The notes below the pieces were generated by a model that saw only the letters and a list, made by a program, of their open reading frames with translations, was not told the origin of the DNA and did no database searches. The position numbers and the translations under genes are program-made. Positions 1 through 10,351 of a DNA stretch of 64,000 nucleotides are shown here, piece after piece. Each line of letters opens with the position of its first letter. The stretch's first letter is position 1. This stretch comes from Adiantum capillus-veneris (lineage: Eukaryota > Streptophyta > Polypodiopsida > Polypodiales > Pteridaceae): assembly GCA_014529385.2 (NCBI GenBank), contig CM043945.1:154646241-154710240 (forward strand), written 5' to 3'.

Positions 1-533
1 CACTTATCTCGCACCTCCTCATGCAAGCAATCCATGAATTTACACAATTTCAAAAAACTGGCATTTTCTGTAGCAGTTACCTTGATCAATTTCCCTCAAA
101 GGGCCTCGAACTCCCACTCGAACGCTTGAAAATCCACCTCCAAGCTTTGCTTCAAACTGTCCAGCTTCCGCTTTACTTCATCTAGCTACGTATCCGCAAC
201 AAATCTCCTTCGAAAAGCTGCCTCTAGGGCTTCGCAATCTGTTTTTTCTTCTTCACGCAGGCCATCGAACCATAGCCTAGCTTTACCACGAACCAAGAGC
301 GGGAACACCTGTACCGCACTATCTTCTCTTGATAAACCGCTTTCCAACACAAAAAATCCGTAGTCTTGAAGCCAAGTTTCTGCATCTTCAACCCCATTGA
401 AAATGGGAAATCATGCCCAAGCCATCACTAGCAGCACCTGCTCTTCAAAGGCCGCACCTTTGGCATCACAAAAATCATTGCTTCGACTTCAACTAGGAGC
501 ATCAACATACTCCTCCATGGGGGCAGTAGAAGA
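1..533 (-). pseudogene. Gag N-terminal region and leader of a family E gag-only LTR element (degenerate)
   Basis: Read on the minus strand this matches the retrotransposon Gag domain and leader at 56.85-57.37 kb nearly base for base. It covers the stretch encoding the tryptophan- and lysine-rich capsid-like helices, then about 150 bp of leader. No open frame survives across the Gag part because of indels and stops. The bases beyond 534 continue into the LTR edge, so the element ran leftward out of the window. Gag of this type would form the virus-like particle; no pol is visible here. The assignment rests on similarity to the better copy in this window. Confidence 0.7.
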
Positions 534-577
534 TGGAGAGGGGGAATGGGGGAACACACTAGCACAAACAAAAGGGC
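534..577 (-). repeat. Edge of a family E LTR (truncated)
   Basis: Begins TGGAGAGGGGGAATGGGGGA, the same edge seen at 52994 and 57367, and stops after about 44 bp where unrelated sequence starts. Together with the Gag piece to the left this is an element broken inside its 5' LTR. A roughly 30-bp unit ending in GTCATTGATTTA is then repeated in tandem at about 578-608 and 621-651. Confidence 0.65.
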
Positions 578-654
578 CTATGATGTGTAGAATTGTCATT
601 GATTTAATAATCAAGTGATTTTGCCTATGATGTGTAGAATTGTCATTGATTTAC

Positions 655-868
655 TTTCATCAATTTACTTTTGTCAGTTTTGTATCTTTATTCTTCAAAC
701 AATACTATGGATGATGGAGTTAATGGTTATATTGTCTTCTGGGTGACTACTTTGGGTCTATATCTAAGCTTGCACTTTCTTTCAAACGTGAATCTGGGCT
801 TATCTTGGATTCATTTAGGTTTACTCTATTATTGAAACATTCAATATGTTTGATGGATGCTCTGCCAC
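655..868. other. Spacer without a recognised gene
   Basis: AT-rich sequence between the broken family E element and the CACTA-like MITE. No ORF with family resemblance, RNA gene or repeat copy was seen. Confidence 0.5.
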
Positions 869-1133
869 CAAATGTTTTTACTATCGGGCGTCACTATAAG
901 TGTCGCTATATAAGGCTCTGCAACGTCCCTATGACTGTTGCTATAGGTGGCCTGTAACCGTCTCTATGGTAGCCACTATATAGCGACGTCCATAGGGACC
1001 CTTATAGCGACACTCATAGCGACGTCCCCATATCGATGCTATTAGTGACGGTCTTAGCGATGTCGGGGAGTATAAAAACCCAATGTATTTCCGTCGCTAA
1101 CAGCGTCACAAATGCACACAAACTCTTGTAGTG
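869..1133. mobile_element. CACTA-like non-autonomous element (MITE), rich in GTCGCTA repeats
   Basis: The right end reads TCTTGTAGTG, the inverted form of the plant CACTA terminus CACTACAAGA. The body holds many GTCGCTA/TAGCGAC motifs on both strands, the usual subterminal repeats of such elements. Bases about 896-931 are an imperfect inverted repeat of about 992-1018, sharing CATAGGGAC and GCGACACT, so the RNA or single strand could fold. The left terminus is degenerate (CACCAAATG...), and no clear 3-bp target duplication is seen. It has no coding capacity and would need a TNP2 transposase in trans. Confidence 0.5.
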
Positions 1134-1137
1134 GAGG

Positions 1138-2265
1138 TTGATACGACGTGAAGTCCTTTTGGATTCCTTGGTCTCCTTTGCCTTTTTGCCTCTCCGATGG
1201 TCACTCTGTGATGTGACTCCTTTTTTCTCCTTACCATTTTCACGACCGTGCTTGATGCCATTTTCTTCCATGTCAGTCTCAATTAAATCTGTCACCTCTA
1301 TCACATGCACATTTGGATCTAGCAAAGCTAGAATTTCTTCTACCCCTTGTTGAGGTGGTCTTGCTCCATTTGGCCTTTGTAGAAGCCTGGTTGTTGACCA
1401 GTTCCTTCACCTGCATTTATCATTGGGTAATTCAAGTTAGGGCTTGCTAGCTCCCCATAGGGCCAAGGACAATTATGCATCCCATGTCCAGACTCTCTGC
1501 AATTCCAACATTGCAAAAGTCACCTAGGTTGTGGCTCTTGCTCCTCAGCTTTCTTAGCTTGTCCCTTGGGACCTACAACTTGTGCAAGATGAGTTGACAA
1601 TTTGATTACTAAATCATTTAAATTTTCAATTACCTCACCTGTTACCTTAGTAATGTCTCTGGATTTTGATGCTTGCAATTATCCCTTGGGTCTAGGCCCT
1701 CTATTGAAACATCTCCCCTTAGGCACTTGAGTTTTCTATACTTCTCAATAGCCCTAGTTTCACCTGCATCAAAGGTAGCAGGTGCACCCGTCTCAACTTT
1801 TATCTTGAGTGTGAGAAAGACACCGGCTATGAACCTCTCCTTCTTTAGAAACTATACACCATCACCAGGGTTGGCAACATTTCTTACCCATATAGCCAAA
1901 GATGTAGAAACTCTTCTTTATACATGTAGTAGTCATCTAAGTCTTTTTTCTTGTGAGAAAATATTTTTTGCCATAGCTTCTGAATGTTTTGGGGGTCAAA
2001 GAATTTTCACTTGAAATGATCAACAACTTCCTAATAGCTTCCCTTAACCTCTTGAGATAGAGAGTCAAACCAAGTGCTAGCATCCTTCCTCAAAACTACC
2101 TCAAACATTTGTAGAAATTCCTCATCTCCTATCACTCTGTTATGCGGTAAGCCATTTTAAAATTTTCTAGAAATAAATCGACATCCTTACCAGGCTCTCC
2201 AAAAACTAGAGGATATCGTCACATTTGATGTTGGGCCTCCATTGAATCAATTTCAACGTGACAAC
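1138..2265 (-). pseudogene. Ty3/gypsy Gag remnant with CCHC zinc knuckle
   Basis: Minus-strand translation gives a capsid-type Gag segment around 2260-1980, with the phrases DVDLFLENFKMAYRI and LRKDASTWFDSL. A perfect CCHC nucleocapsid knuckle, CWNCRESGHGMHNC, follows around 1514-1470. Beyond it lies a lysine-rich tail (about 1325-1138) carrying LLDPNVHVIEVTDLIE. Several frame changes and stops break the reading, so it cannot make a full Gag. The protease and polymerase expected next are missing; the CACTA-like MITE lies there instead. The sequence differs from the other gypsy Gags in this window. The superfamily call follows from the single knuckle and capsid style. Confidence 0.65.
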
Positions 2266-2389
2266 ACATTTCTTTTTTTTCTTTCTTAAAAAGATTTACA
2301 CAATAAGTTTTTAAAATTGCAATCTATTCTACAAAAAAAAGAAAAATATTCACATCAAATGATCTATGATAGTCAAGAAGAGGTAGGAT
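2266..2389. other. Short spacer before family B sequence
   Basis: T-rich and A-rich filler between the gypsy Gag remnant and the family B internal segment. Nothing recognised. Confidence 0.4.
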
Positions 2390-2855
2390 GATAGAGTTTG
2401 GTGCCGCGAGAATTTCTCCTACTCTTTGGGCACCAAACATGAACACCATACGTTGTTGAAAATGGATCTTTCTACTAATTGAATGTTTATTTTAATGTGT
2501 GGGTGAAATGAAAGGGAAAAACCTCTATTCCTGGGCCATTATCCTTGGTCTATGCATGGCCTAATAGAATCAAAATATATACATCTAAAACCAAGGTTGT
2601 ACCTAATAAGAGGCAAAATATAAGGATTTACTGAAGCGTTTATATGAGCCAACCTAAGAGGGCCCAAAATTCTACAAATTACTCGTTGAAATTGTAATTT
2701 ATTAGATATACACTTTTTGCCTTGCAATGGGAACAAATGGATCATACAAGTTTTTGTGATTCGTACAAATCTACTTGATTATGCTAAAAGCTAAACATTA
2801 ATGCAATATGAAACAACAATAGACATCAAGAACTCCTCCGCGGGGGCACCGAAAT
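2390..2855 (+). repeat. Family B pre-LTR (3' internal) segment, copy 1
   Basis: About 460 bp that recur at about 9900-10351, each time directly before a family B LTR. The last bases before the LTR are G-rich (CGCGGGGGCACCGAAAT here, AGTGGGGACACCAAAAT in copy 2) and could be the polypurine tract that primes plus-strand DNA. No coding frame is conserved between the copies. An alternative reading is that this is the outer part of a longer LTR that the copy at 28183 lacks. Confidence 0.5.
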
Positions 2856-3861
2856 TGAGGTGTTCTGAGGAGGGAAACAAGAGAGGCAACCTCCAAACAC
2901 CACTCAAGGATTTTGTGCTGCTGAGTTAGGACTGGGGCAACCAAAAGCAAGAGAAAGCAACAACAAATCCACATCCAACAAGTGAATGGGCACCACCTAG
3001 TTATGGGATGCAAACTAGGATGCAAGAGAGATTTTCTTACGAGCAAGGGGAGGCACAACAAAACACACACAAGCAATATCACACCAAATGGAACAAAGAG
3101 AGCTAGAGAAAAAAGAAGAGATATAGAAATAAAACTTGCGTAATACCTCATTTGTTACTTGCAAATGCAGGTTGTTTGTTACGGTGCTATCACGTTGCGT
3201 GCACAAGATTAAGCTAATGCTTAATGAAATCTAACCATTGCCATCACAAGAACACTCTCTTAGGGTTTTGGGACCAATCTCACCACCATATCCTCTTACA
3301 ATGAGCAAGAAATTGACAATGAGAATGCACTAATCACTTACTCATACAAGCTCAAAATGACAAAACTTAAAGATACAAGTCACCTTGCATTTTCCCAATA
3401 ACTCTACACAAATCATAGGACAACGATTTTGAAGCCAAGAACGCCTTTGAAGCACCAAAATCTCAATTGTTGATAGTGGAAGAGCATGTAAAATAATAGT
3501 TCAAAATAGGGCACTCTCACTCTCTCACTTTGCACTGTGTAGCATCAAAGCTTCTCTCATGCCAAGTGTGAAGCTCACAAGGTGATGGCTACACCTAAAT
3601 TTATCCACGCGTATAGAGTGTTGGGATTCTTTGTGAGATATTGGAGGTGATTTACAAGAAGGAGAGAGGCCTGTTTATAGGTTGGAGACCCCTCATTAAG
3701 GTTATTGATAACCTTATTTACACGATAATCAAATCAAGATTAGGATTTTTTTAATATCAAAACATCGATGGCCTTCTTTGTCTGCTTGAGTTATGGATGA
3801 GGGCTCAAGAGAAAGGCATTATTGATGGTAGATAGGGTAAAACTAGAAAGTTTAGGAAAAG

Positions 3862-3862
<1 letters not shown>

Positions 3863-3912
<50 letters not shown>
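3863..3912. repeat. (GA)n microsatellite in a family B LTR
   Basis: About 25 uninterrupted GA units. Copy 2 has a GA tract at the matching site (11361-11417); copy 3 does not. Confidence 0.95.
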
Positions 3913-3916
<4 letters not shown>

Positions 3917-4712
3917 CCATGTACATGTCTTGAGGTGAGGTGTCTTTAATGGTTATATCAATGGATATTTTGTGTCAGTATGCTAGTGGTTAGTGTTAGT
4001 AATAACTAAAAAGTTTATAATATATTTACAATGGGTAGAATGCGGTGGATGGTTGAAGTAAGATGGTTGAATGAAGTAAGGGAATCCTTGTGATGGTGAA
4101 GCTTTGAAGAAGTTTTGAACTTATTTGTGTAGGTTCTCAAAAATGACTGTCGATCCTCTTCTTCTTCTCTTATTACGTCATCGGTACAAAGGTTGAACAC
4201 CATGATGATAGTGACGATTTTGGTTGATGCAAATCCCTTAGTTTGCATAGATTAATCAAGGTTTTACATGATGAGTTTTATGCATATAAAGAAGAAGTAA
4301 AAGGAATTGTTATTTAGAAGTAATAGAGAGAGGCATAGAGATGGTGTATATACATGTAGAGTTCATATGAGAGCTATGGAAGTGAGAGCGCAGGTCAATG
4401 GTGAAGAGAGTGAGAGAAACCATGGATGGTGCATGTTTGAGTGAGGGATGGAGATGAATGAGTGTGTCTGTGTGTGTGGAAGTGAATGGAGGTGAGAGAA
4501 GACTACGGTGACTTGTGAGAAAAAGTGCACAGACTTGGTTCCACTAAAAACAACATATCTAACTGATGGAAGCTCCAAAAATTATTAAAAATTTTGAGGT
4601 GATCATTAGCTTGTGAGATAAATGTTTCATTTTGGTCACTTTCTCAAATTTGGAGTGGAAGTGGGTACCAAAAATTCCACCAAAATGCATGTTTTTCATC
4701 CTACAAAAGTCT

Positions 4713-4717
4713 TGAGT
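4713..4717 (+). repeat. Target-site duplication TGAGT, left
   Basis: TGAGT directly precedes the copia LTR at 4718 and recurs directly after the second LTR at 9030-9034. A 5-bp duplication is normal for copia integrase. Confidence 0.9.
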
Positions 4718-4944
4718 TGTTACCGTATACATGTGGTAGTGATGTGTGTGAACACACTAGGACCGTCGGGGCATTTTTTCCCTCTTTAGGAGGTTTTTCC
4801 CCCCGTGCATTGCATATACGTCCATCACTCTAGGGCTATCTATCTTTCCATTGCACACTAAGTTATACACTCTCTATTGTGTGCCTTGAGCTTCCTTCGT
4901 CTTCTCCAAGATGTGTGTGTTTCTCTGCAACCTTAATTCCAACA
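4718..4944 (+). repeat. Copia 5' LTR
   Basis: Runs from TGTTACCGTATACA to CCTTAATTCCAACA, with TG...CA ends. The start is confirmed by a minus-strand LTR fragment ending at 38042 that shares GTTACC and TATACATGTGGTAG. Short for a copia LTR, about 227 bp. Confidence 0.9.
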
Positions 4945-4946
4945 AT

Positions 4947-4958
4947 TGGTATCAGAGT
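4947..4958 (+). other. Primer-binding site (initiator Met tRNA type)
   Basis: TGGTATCAGAGT begins two bases after the LTR. It matches the TGGTATCAGAGC complement of plant initiator Met tRNA except for the last base. Confidence 0.85.
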
Positions 4959-5265
4959 AGGTCACGTCCTCTCGGGCTTAGTCGCTAGCTGCTCCAACAC
5001 ACGCCTGCTCACTTTCTCCGATTTCAGTGAGCTTGGGCGAGCGTTCGCAGGTCGACAAAAATTTTGGGCTCATTTCGGCCTCCGTTTCCACTACAGGCAG
5101 TACTGCACAGGCTATTTCGTCATTTTGTGCAGAATTTCTATCAGTGTTGTTTTCTGCATAACATGTGCCTTATAGTCTTCTACGGTTTGTGCTATATAGC
5201 ACGTGTTGTTCCCACTCCGTTTCTCCTATTTTCGGGCAGTTTTCACATCAGGTGCGGCATTTACC

Positions 5266-6016
5266 ATGGCTGACAACAACAACACAGATGTGTTCAAGAT
5301 GTTTGCTGCTGAGGACAGGTTGGATGGGGAGTACTACCCTATGTGGGCTTATATGATGAAACATGTTCTTGTGTCAAAAGGGTGTCTGGAACATTGTGCA
5401 GGGCATTGATGTACGTCTTGGTTCTGAGGATGTAGGCGATGTTGAGCATGTTGCAGGTCTTGCTGCAAGGATTGCAGCTATTAGAGTTGTTTTGCCTAAT
5501 GCAGAACAAGCTCGTTGGGATGTTAAGGATGCGCAGGCTCATGCATTGATTGCGTTGTCTATGAAGCGCACCATTGTTCCTCACATCCGTTCAGCAAAAT
5601 TTGCAAAACAGGCTTGGGATATTCTAGCAGTTCTTTATGCAAGCCGCAATGAGGCTAAAGTTGCTTTGCTCCGTAAAGAGCTGGAGTCGAAGATTATGCA
5701 TGAGGAAGATGATATGGACACTTTCCTTGCTGTGTCAAGGATATCAATGAGCAGCTTATTTCTGCAGGTGAAGTCATTTCAAACAGTTCACTTGTGCAGA
5801 CTGTTCTTGATGCCTTACCAGATTCCTACCAGACTTTTGCTAGTACTTACACTTATGACCCAAGGAAATCCTGAAGTTGTCAAGTTTGATGCATTATGCA
5901 CATTGCTGTTGCAAGAGTCGCTTTCTAGAAAAAACAGGACTAGGCAGCGTGCAGTTGAACAGGCTTTTATTGCTTCTCAAAGAAAGGGTGGTAATAGTAA
6001 TGCAGCCACTTCTTAG
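5266..6016 (+). pseudogene. Copia Gag, capsid half (frameshifted)
   Basis: The likely start is the ATG at 5266 in the strong context ACCATGG, about 320 bp after the primer site. The first 36 codons (MADNNNTDVFKMF...) run into a frameshift near 5376, and reading continues in the frame of 5363-6016. It shows typical copia Gag (UBN2-like) phrases: AKQAWDILAVLYASRNEAK, then LRKELESKIMHEEDDMDTF. A second frame change covers about 5738-5870, with a stop at 6014. Intact Gag would assemble the particle that packages element RNA. At least two frameshifts rule out a normal product. Confidence 0.85.
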
Positions 6017-6603
6017 GTTCTACTACGAGTGGCAAAAATTCTGTTCCTAATGCTTCTGCTGGCAGTACTTCGTCTGGTAATTCTAGTGATAAGGGCAAAA
6101 AGAAGATGCATTGCCATTATTGTAAAGCCAATGATCACTTGATCAAGTTGTGTCCTAAGTTGAAGGCCAAAGAGGCTAAGAAGAAAGAGGGTGGTTCCAC
6201 TCCAAATGCTGGTTCCACTACAAATGCAGCCATTGTTGAGTCTTCTGTGAAAGGACACTGTAATGCTGATGTTGATGCAGAATGGGATTTTAGCGCAGAG
6301 TGCACTTACAATCCTGCTGTCCATGATGCATGCTTGGTAGTTGCTGCAGATTCACATGTGTGGTATTTCAACAGTGGTGCTACAAAGCACATTACCTCAC
6401 ATCGTGAATTGTTTACCTCTCTCGAGTCTGTTCCTCATGGGAATTCAGTCACTTGTGCCAACAATGCCTCTTATCCAGTTCAGGGAGTTGGAAAGATTGT
6501 GCTTACTGCTGCTAATGGCAGTTCTTTCACACTTGTTGATGCACTTTATGTACCTGGGATCAAGAAGAATATCTTGTCTGTATCTGCACTTGCTAGGCTT
6601 TGA
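6017..6603 (+). pseudogene. Copia Gag zinc knuckle and aspartic protease
   Basis: The open frame from 6106 starts with the CCHC knuckle CHYCKANDHLIKLC, which binds element RNA. A lysine-rich linker follows, then the pepsin-like protease around the active-site phrase WYFNSGATKHITS. The catalytic Asp of the usual DSGAT is Asn here, so the protease should be inactive. The segment ends in LVDALYVPGIKKNILSVS, the normal C-terminal part of copia protease. A stop at 6601-6603 separates it from the next part. Confidence 0.88.
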
Positions 6604-7402
6604 CTTGTAGTCAAATTTGTGGATGACATATGTACAGTTCATGATCTCAGTTTTGGTGATGAAATTGTTGCATCTGGGCTTTTGTTCCGTGGGCTGTATA
6701 AGCTCACTTTGTATGACAAGTGTGGACAAAATTTTGCAAATGTTGTTGCAGATTCAGGGGCTATTTCAGATGCAAAACTTTGGCATGCACGTTTTGCTTC
6801 TTTGCCGCCTCTTGAAGCACCTGTCAAACATGTTTGTGAAGGCTGTATTTTGGGTAAGATGCAGTGTTCAAAATTTCCAAAGGATGTTTCAGTTCGGGCC
6901 ACATGCAGGTTGCAGCTTGTGCATAGTGATGTTTGTGGACCCATGCAAACTCCGTCCTTGGGAAATTACCTGTACATCGTGACTTTCATTGATGATTACT
7001 CCAGGCACTTATGTACTTAACAGGTGTCCTACAAAAGCTTTGCAATCTATTACTCCATATGAAACATGGCATGATAGAAAGCCTTCTATTGAGCACATGC
7101 GTGTTTTTGGCTGTTTGGCATATGCTTCGGTGCCACAAGTGCAGCGTAGAAAATTGGATGATAAGGCTGTCAAATGTATTTTTGTTGGTTATAGTGCTGA
7201 AAGCAAAGGTTACAGGTTGTATCAGCCGCAAACAAAACGTATTCTGGTTTCACGGGATGTAGTGTTTGTGGAAGATTCTGTTCAGTCCTTGCTGTCATGT
7301 ACTAGAGACAGTAATGTAAGCTCACATGACATTTATGACACTTTGTTGCCTCTTTTCAGTGGTGGAAATACGAATGTAAGTTCCAATGAGGCAAATGTAT
7401 AG
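6604..7402 (+). pseudogene. Copia integrase with the catalytic centre deleted
   Basis: 6619-7020 holds the pre-integrase zinc finger (LWHARF..., then CEGCILGK) and the start of the core with its first acid, LVHSDVCGPMQTPS, and FIDDYSRH. At about 7018 the reading jumps to YVLNRCPTKALQSITPYETW, skipping the central core with the second Asp and the Glu of the DDE triad. The C-terminal part (RVFGCLAYASVP, VGYSAESKGYRLY) follows to a stop at 7400-7402. In copia elements this enzyme inserts the cDNA; this copy cannot act. Confidence 0.88.
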
Positions 7403-7664
7403 CCTATGGGGGTTTCTGAAAATGTTACAGATGAGCCTATTATTGATGCATATGTACATGATGTACTTGATGAGGAAAGGGCTGAAAATGAGCAGGCTAG
7501 AGGTATGCCAAAATGGCTGGTGCACACTTTGCGTGATAGTAAATTGGATGCACCTTTGACTAGTCGTACTCATTTAGGCTCTCGCCATGCATCTTATGCA
7601 TCAGATTTTTATGCTTTGGCTGTGTCTAGCTTACATGATGTTGAGGAGCCTCTGTCATGCAATC
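7403..7664 (+). pseudogene. Copia linker between integrase and reverse transcriptase
   Basis: Frame 7406-7684 continues the polyprotein after the stop, with an acidic stretch and then MPKWLVHTLRDSKLDAPLTS, typical of the variable linker. A frameshift near 7660 moves reading into the reverse transcriptase frame. No catalytic motif is present. Confidence 0.75.
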
Positions 7665-8816
7665 AGAATATGATGCACTTATAGAAAATGACACATGGAC
7701 TTTATGTGATTTGCCTCCTGGAAAAAAGGCCATTGGTACAAAGTGGGTTTACAAGTTGAAACGCAAACCGGATGGTGAGATCGATCGCCATAAGTCTCGA
7801 CTTGTTGCAAAGGGTTATGCACAGCAAAAAGGCATAGATTATGAAGAGACTTTTTCTCCCACTTGTCGTATGAGAACTGTACATTTTCTATGTGCATTGG
7901 CAGCTCATTTTGGTTGGGATGTACATCAATCAGACATTGTTACTGCTTTCTTGAATGGTGACATATTTGAGGAAGTTTATGTAATGCAGCCTCGCAGTTT
8001 TGTCATAAAAGGACAAGAGGAGAAAGTGTGCAAATGTAACAAGGCTTTGTATGGGTTGAAGCAATCTCCTCGTGCTTGGTATGAGAAAGATGACACTCAT
8101 TTGGTCAAACAAGGCTTTCGTAACAATACAAGAGAAAGCACATTGTATGTAAAGCGTGAGGGTGATGTACTTCTCATTGTGGTTCTTTATGTTGATGATT
8201 TGCTGATCACTGGACCAAATGAGAGACATATTGCTGAATTTAAGGCTGATTTGAATGCTACTTTCAAGATGAAAGATTTGGGGCTGTTGCATCATTACTT
8301 GGGTATAAAGTTTAAGCAGTGTGATAGTGGTATTGCCTTGTGTCAAAAAAGTTACATAGAGACATTGCTATGTAAGTTTGGACTTGAGGATTGCAAACCT
8401 ATTGCCACTCCCATGGAAACAGGTTTGAAGTTGAGTCTACATGATGCTGGTGATCTTGCTGATGTCACTCTTTACCAAACTGCTGTTGGTTGCCTAATTT
8501 ATGTATGCAACACGAGGCCGGATATTCAGTTTGCAGTCTCACAGGTCAGCAGATTTATGCATAGCCCAGGGTCTAAGCATTGGCAGGCTGTCAAGAGTAT
8601 TTTTCGCTACCTTAGTGGCACTTTACATCTTGGCTTGTTTTATCCCAATGGGGGATCATTGCCGCCAGACTTACATGCTTTTTCAGACTCAGATTGGGCT
8701 GGTTGTTTTGACACGCGAGTGTCCACAAGTGGTTTTTGTTTCATGCTTGGCAGTTCATGTATATCATGGTTGAGCAAGAAGCAACCTACTGTGGCCACTT
8801 CGAGGGGGGATTTACA
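7657..8816 (+). pseudogene. Copia reverse transcriptase and truncated RNase H
   Basis: Nearly 390 open codons of RVT_2-type reverse transcriptase: WVYKLKRKPDGEIDRHKSRL, YEETFSPTCRM, DIVTAFLNGDIFEEVYVMQP, ALYGLKQSPRAWY. The catalytic YVDD box is intact (LYVDDLLITG, about 8190). The connection and RNase H follow (YLSGTLHLGLFY, DSDWAGCFDTRVSTSGFCF). Reading ends abruptly after SKKQPTVATS, where the rest of RNase H (normally starting at the STEAEY region) is gone and the polypurine tract follows at once. The enzyme would copy element RNA to DNA. It is the best preserved domain of the element, but RNase H is incomplete. Confidence 0.92.
8800..8811 (+). other. Polypurine tract before the copia 3' LTR
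   Basis: CGAGGGGGGA sits directly before the LTR edge, the usual site for plus-strand priming. Confidence 0.7.
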
Positions 8817-9029
8817 TGTGGTAGTGATGTGTGTGAACACACTAGGACCGCCGGGGCATTTTTTCCCTCTTTAGGAGGTTTTTCCCCCCATGCATTGTAT
8901 ATACGCCCATCACTCTAGGGCTATCTATCTTTCCATTGCACACTAAGTTATACACTCTCTATTGTGTGCCTTGAGCTTCCTTCGTCTTCTCCAAGCTGTG
9001 TGTGTTTCTCTGCAACCCTAATTCCAACA
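8811..9029 (+). repeat. Copia 3' LTR (first bases deleted)
   Basis: Matches the 5' LTR from TACATGTGGTAG onward and ends CCTAATTCCAACA. The opening TGTTACCGTA is reduced to a few T residues, so a small deletion touches the edge. Confidence 0.88.
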
Positions 9030-9034
9030 TGAGT
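9030..9034 (+). repeat. Target-site duplication TGAGT, right
   Basis: Identical to 4713-4717. Confidence 0.9.
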
Positions 9035-9833
9035 GGCCCTCCTTTTGTTGAATTTGCATAATCCTCCAAAAGTGAGCCCCTTCTTGCATGAGAGCATGCC
9101 CTAAAAGATCCTTGAGGGTTTTAAAATATGTATGGATTTGGATTATTCACAAATATGATATATGGATATGATGAGAAAAAACATCTTAGTATTTAAACAA
9201 TTCATGGGATCTGGAATAGTGTGATCTGTATATAAATAAAAATGGAAAATAAAAATATAGGGAATCAAATGAGGGGCGCCTCATTTTTTTAATTGATTTA
9301 AGAATATTTACAAGAAATACGAAAGAATGCATGTAGCAAAATGATGATTTAGTAAAAGAGAATGAATAGGTAAAAGGTATTTTCGTGATTTTTTCTCGGA
9401 GTGTGTTTACACCAAGATTTAGAGAGGCTTACATGAAAATACATATTTATATAATAAAGAGTATGTACAATGTAAAAGAATCATAATAACGGTAAGTCAA
9501 TGTACATAACATAGTACTTAGGTAAATAACGCACACATAAGTAAAAATATTAAAAAACCCCAAAATAATTATGAAAAAGCCAGCACTATATACCATGAAA
9601 TATTTACCCATAAATCAGCCATTAGATATATTTTTTTGTTTTTATTTATATATTTGGTTCAACTAGCTCAATGACTAGCTAGCTTAGGGTTTTAAGGAAA
9701 TATGGGGAAAGTCCCCTAACTCACATACGTCTATATGCAGTGAAAGAGTGATGATAGACATAGTGATTGAGTGATTTTGATAGGGTGAGGTAGCTCACTA
9801 TAGCAGTTCTAGATAACCAAAAAACGGTTATCA
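9030..9833 (+). repeat. Family B LTR, copy 1, right part
   Basis: Resumes the LTR interrupted at 4717. It aligns with copy 3 from about 29960 (GGTTGAATTTTCTTATACATCC there, GTTGAATTTGCATAATCCTCC here). It aligns with copy 2 from about 11695 (AGAAAATCAAATGAGGG and CACCAAGATTTAGAGAG). It ends near AAAACGGTTATCA. Confidence 0.7.
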
Positions 9834-9899
9834 TTAGCCATCCCTAGGATGATGATACATTCATGTGCCATCAAAAGACATCTTTTCCAATGAGAGTGG
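9834..9899. other. Junction between family B units
   Basis: About 65 bp between the end of LTR copy 1 and the next pre-LTR segment. No good primer-binding site is visible, so either the internal region is lost or the two units were joined by recombination. Confidence 0.4.
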
Positions 9900-10351
9900 T
9901 TCCAAGCTATATACGATGTTTTGTGCACTAAACATAAGCACCATACGTTGTTTAACATGGATGTTTCTACTAATTGCAATGTTTATTCTAATGTGTGGAG
10001 TGAAGTGAAAGAGAAAAACCTCTACTCTTGTACAAGTATACATGGTGCATGCTTGACCTAATGATTGAAATAGAATAAAAATATCTATGTCCAAACTAAG
10101 GCCGTGCCTAATGAGAGGAAAAATAAAAGGATTTACTGAAGCGATTATCTCGATCAACCTAAGAGAACCCATCATTCTAAGAATTACTTGTTGAATGTGT
10201 ATTTTAGTACTAACAATGATGCAATGAGAACAAATGGATCTTATATGTTTTCATGATTCATGCAATCTACTTAATTATGCTAAAAGATAAACATTCATGC
10301 AATATAAAAAAACAATAGACATCAAGCCCTCCTTAGTGGGGACACCAAAAT
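9900..10351 (+). repeat. Family B pre-LTR (3' internal) segment, copy 2
   Basis: Matches 2390-2855: CACCATACGTTGTT, GGATTTACTGAAGCG and AATCTACTTAATTATGCTAA are shared or nearly so. Ends with the G-rich AGTGGGGACACC before the LTR. No coding. Confidence 0.55.

Larger units (their letters stand above)
2856..4717 (+). repeat. Family B LTR, copy 1, left part (split by a copia insertion)
   Basis: Starts TGAGGTGTTCTGAGG, matching the starts of copies 2 (10352) and 3 (28183). It carries a TATA-like CTGTTTATAGGTTGGAG near 3665, which aligns with TTTATAGGTTTTAGAAG in copy 3. A (GA)n tract lies at about 3863-3912. The LTR resumes at 9030 after the copia element: sequence on either side of the insertion is continuous when compared with copy 3. 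No gene is encoded; short frames here are not conserved between copies. Confidence 0.7.
4718..9029 (+). mobile_element. Ty1/copia LTR retrotransposon, structurally complete, coding-defective
   Basis: Bounded by LTRs (4718-4944 and about 8811-9029), with a Met-tRNA primer site and a G-rich polypurine tract, and flanked by TGAGT on both sides. Domains run Gag, protease, integrase, reverse transcriptase, RNase H on the plus strand, the copia order. The LTRs differ at about 6 of the 213 aligned positions from 4732/8817 onward, mostly transitions, which suggests a fairly young insertion. It sits inside a family B LTR, so it is younger than that LTR. Frameshifts, a deleted integrase centre and a truncated RNase H make it non-autonomous now. 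A related copy lies on the minus strand at 23.64-25.13 kb. Confidence 0.93.

Noticed and set aside
4727-4731. ATACA as the copia target duplication (LTR start at 4732)
   Set aside because: A related LTR ending at 38042 shares GTTACC and TATACA before TGTGGTAG, so the LTR starts at 4718. The true duplication TGAGT then matches 9030-9034 exactly.
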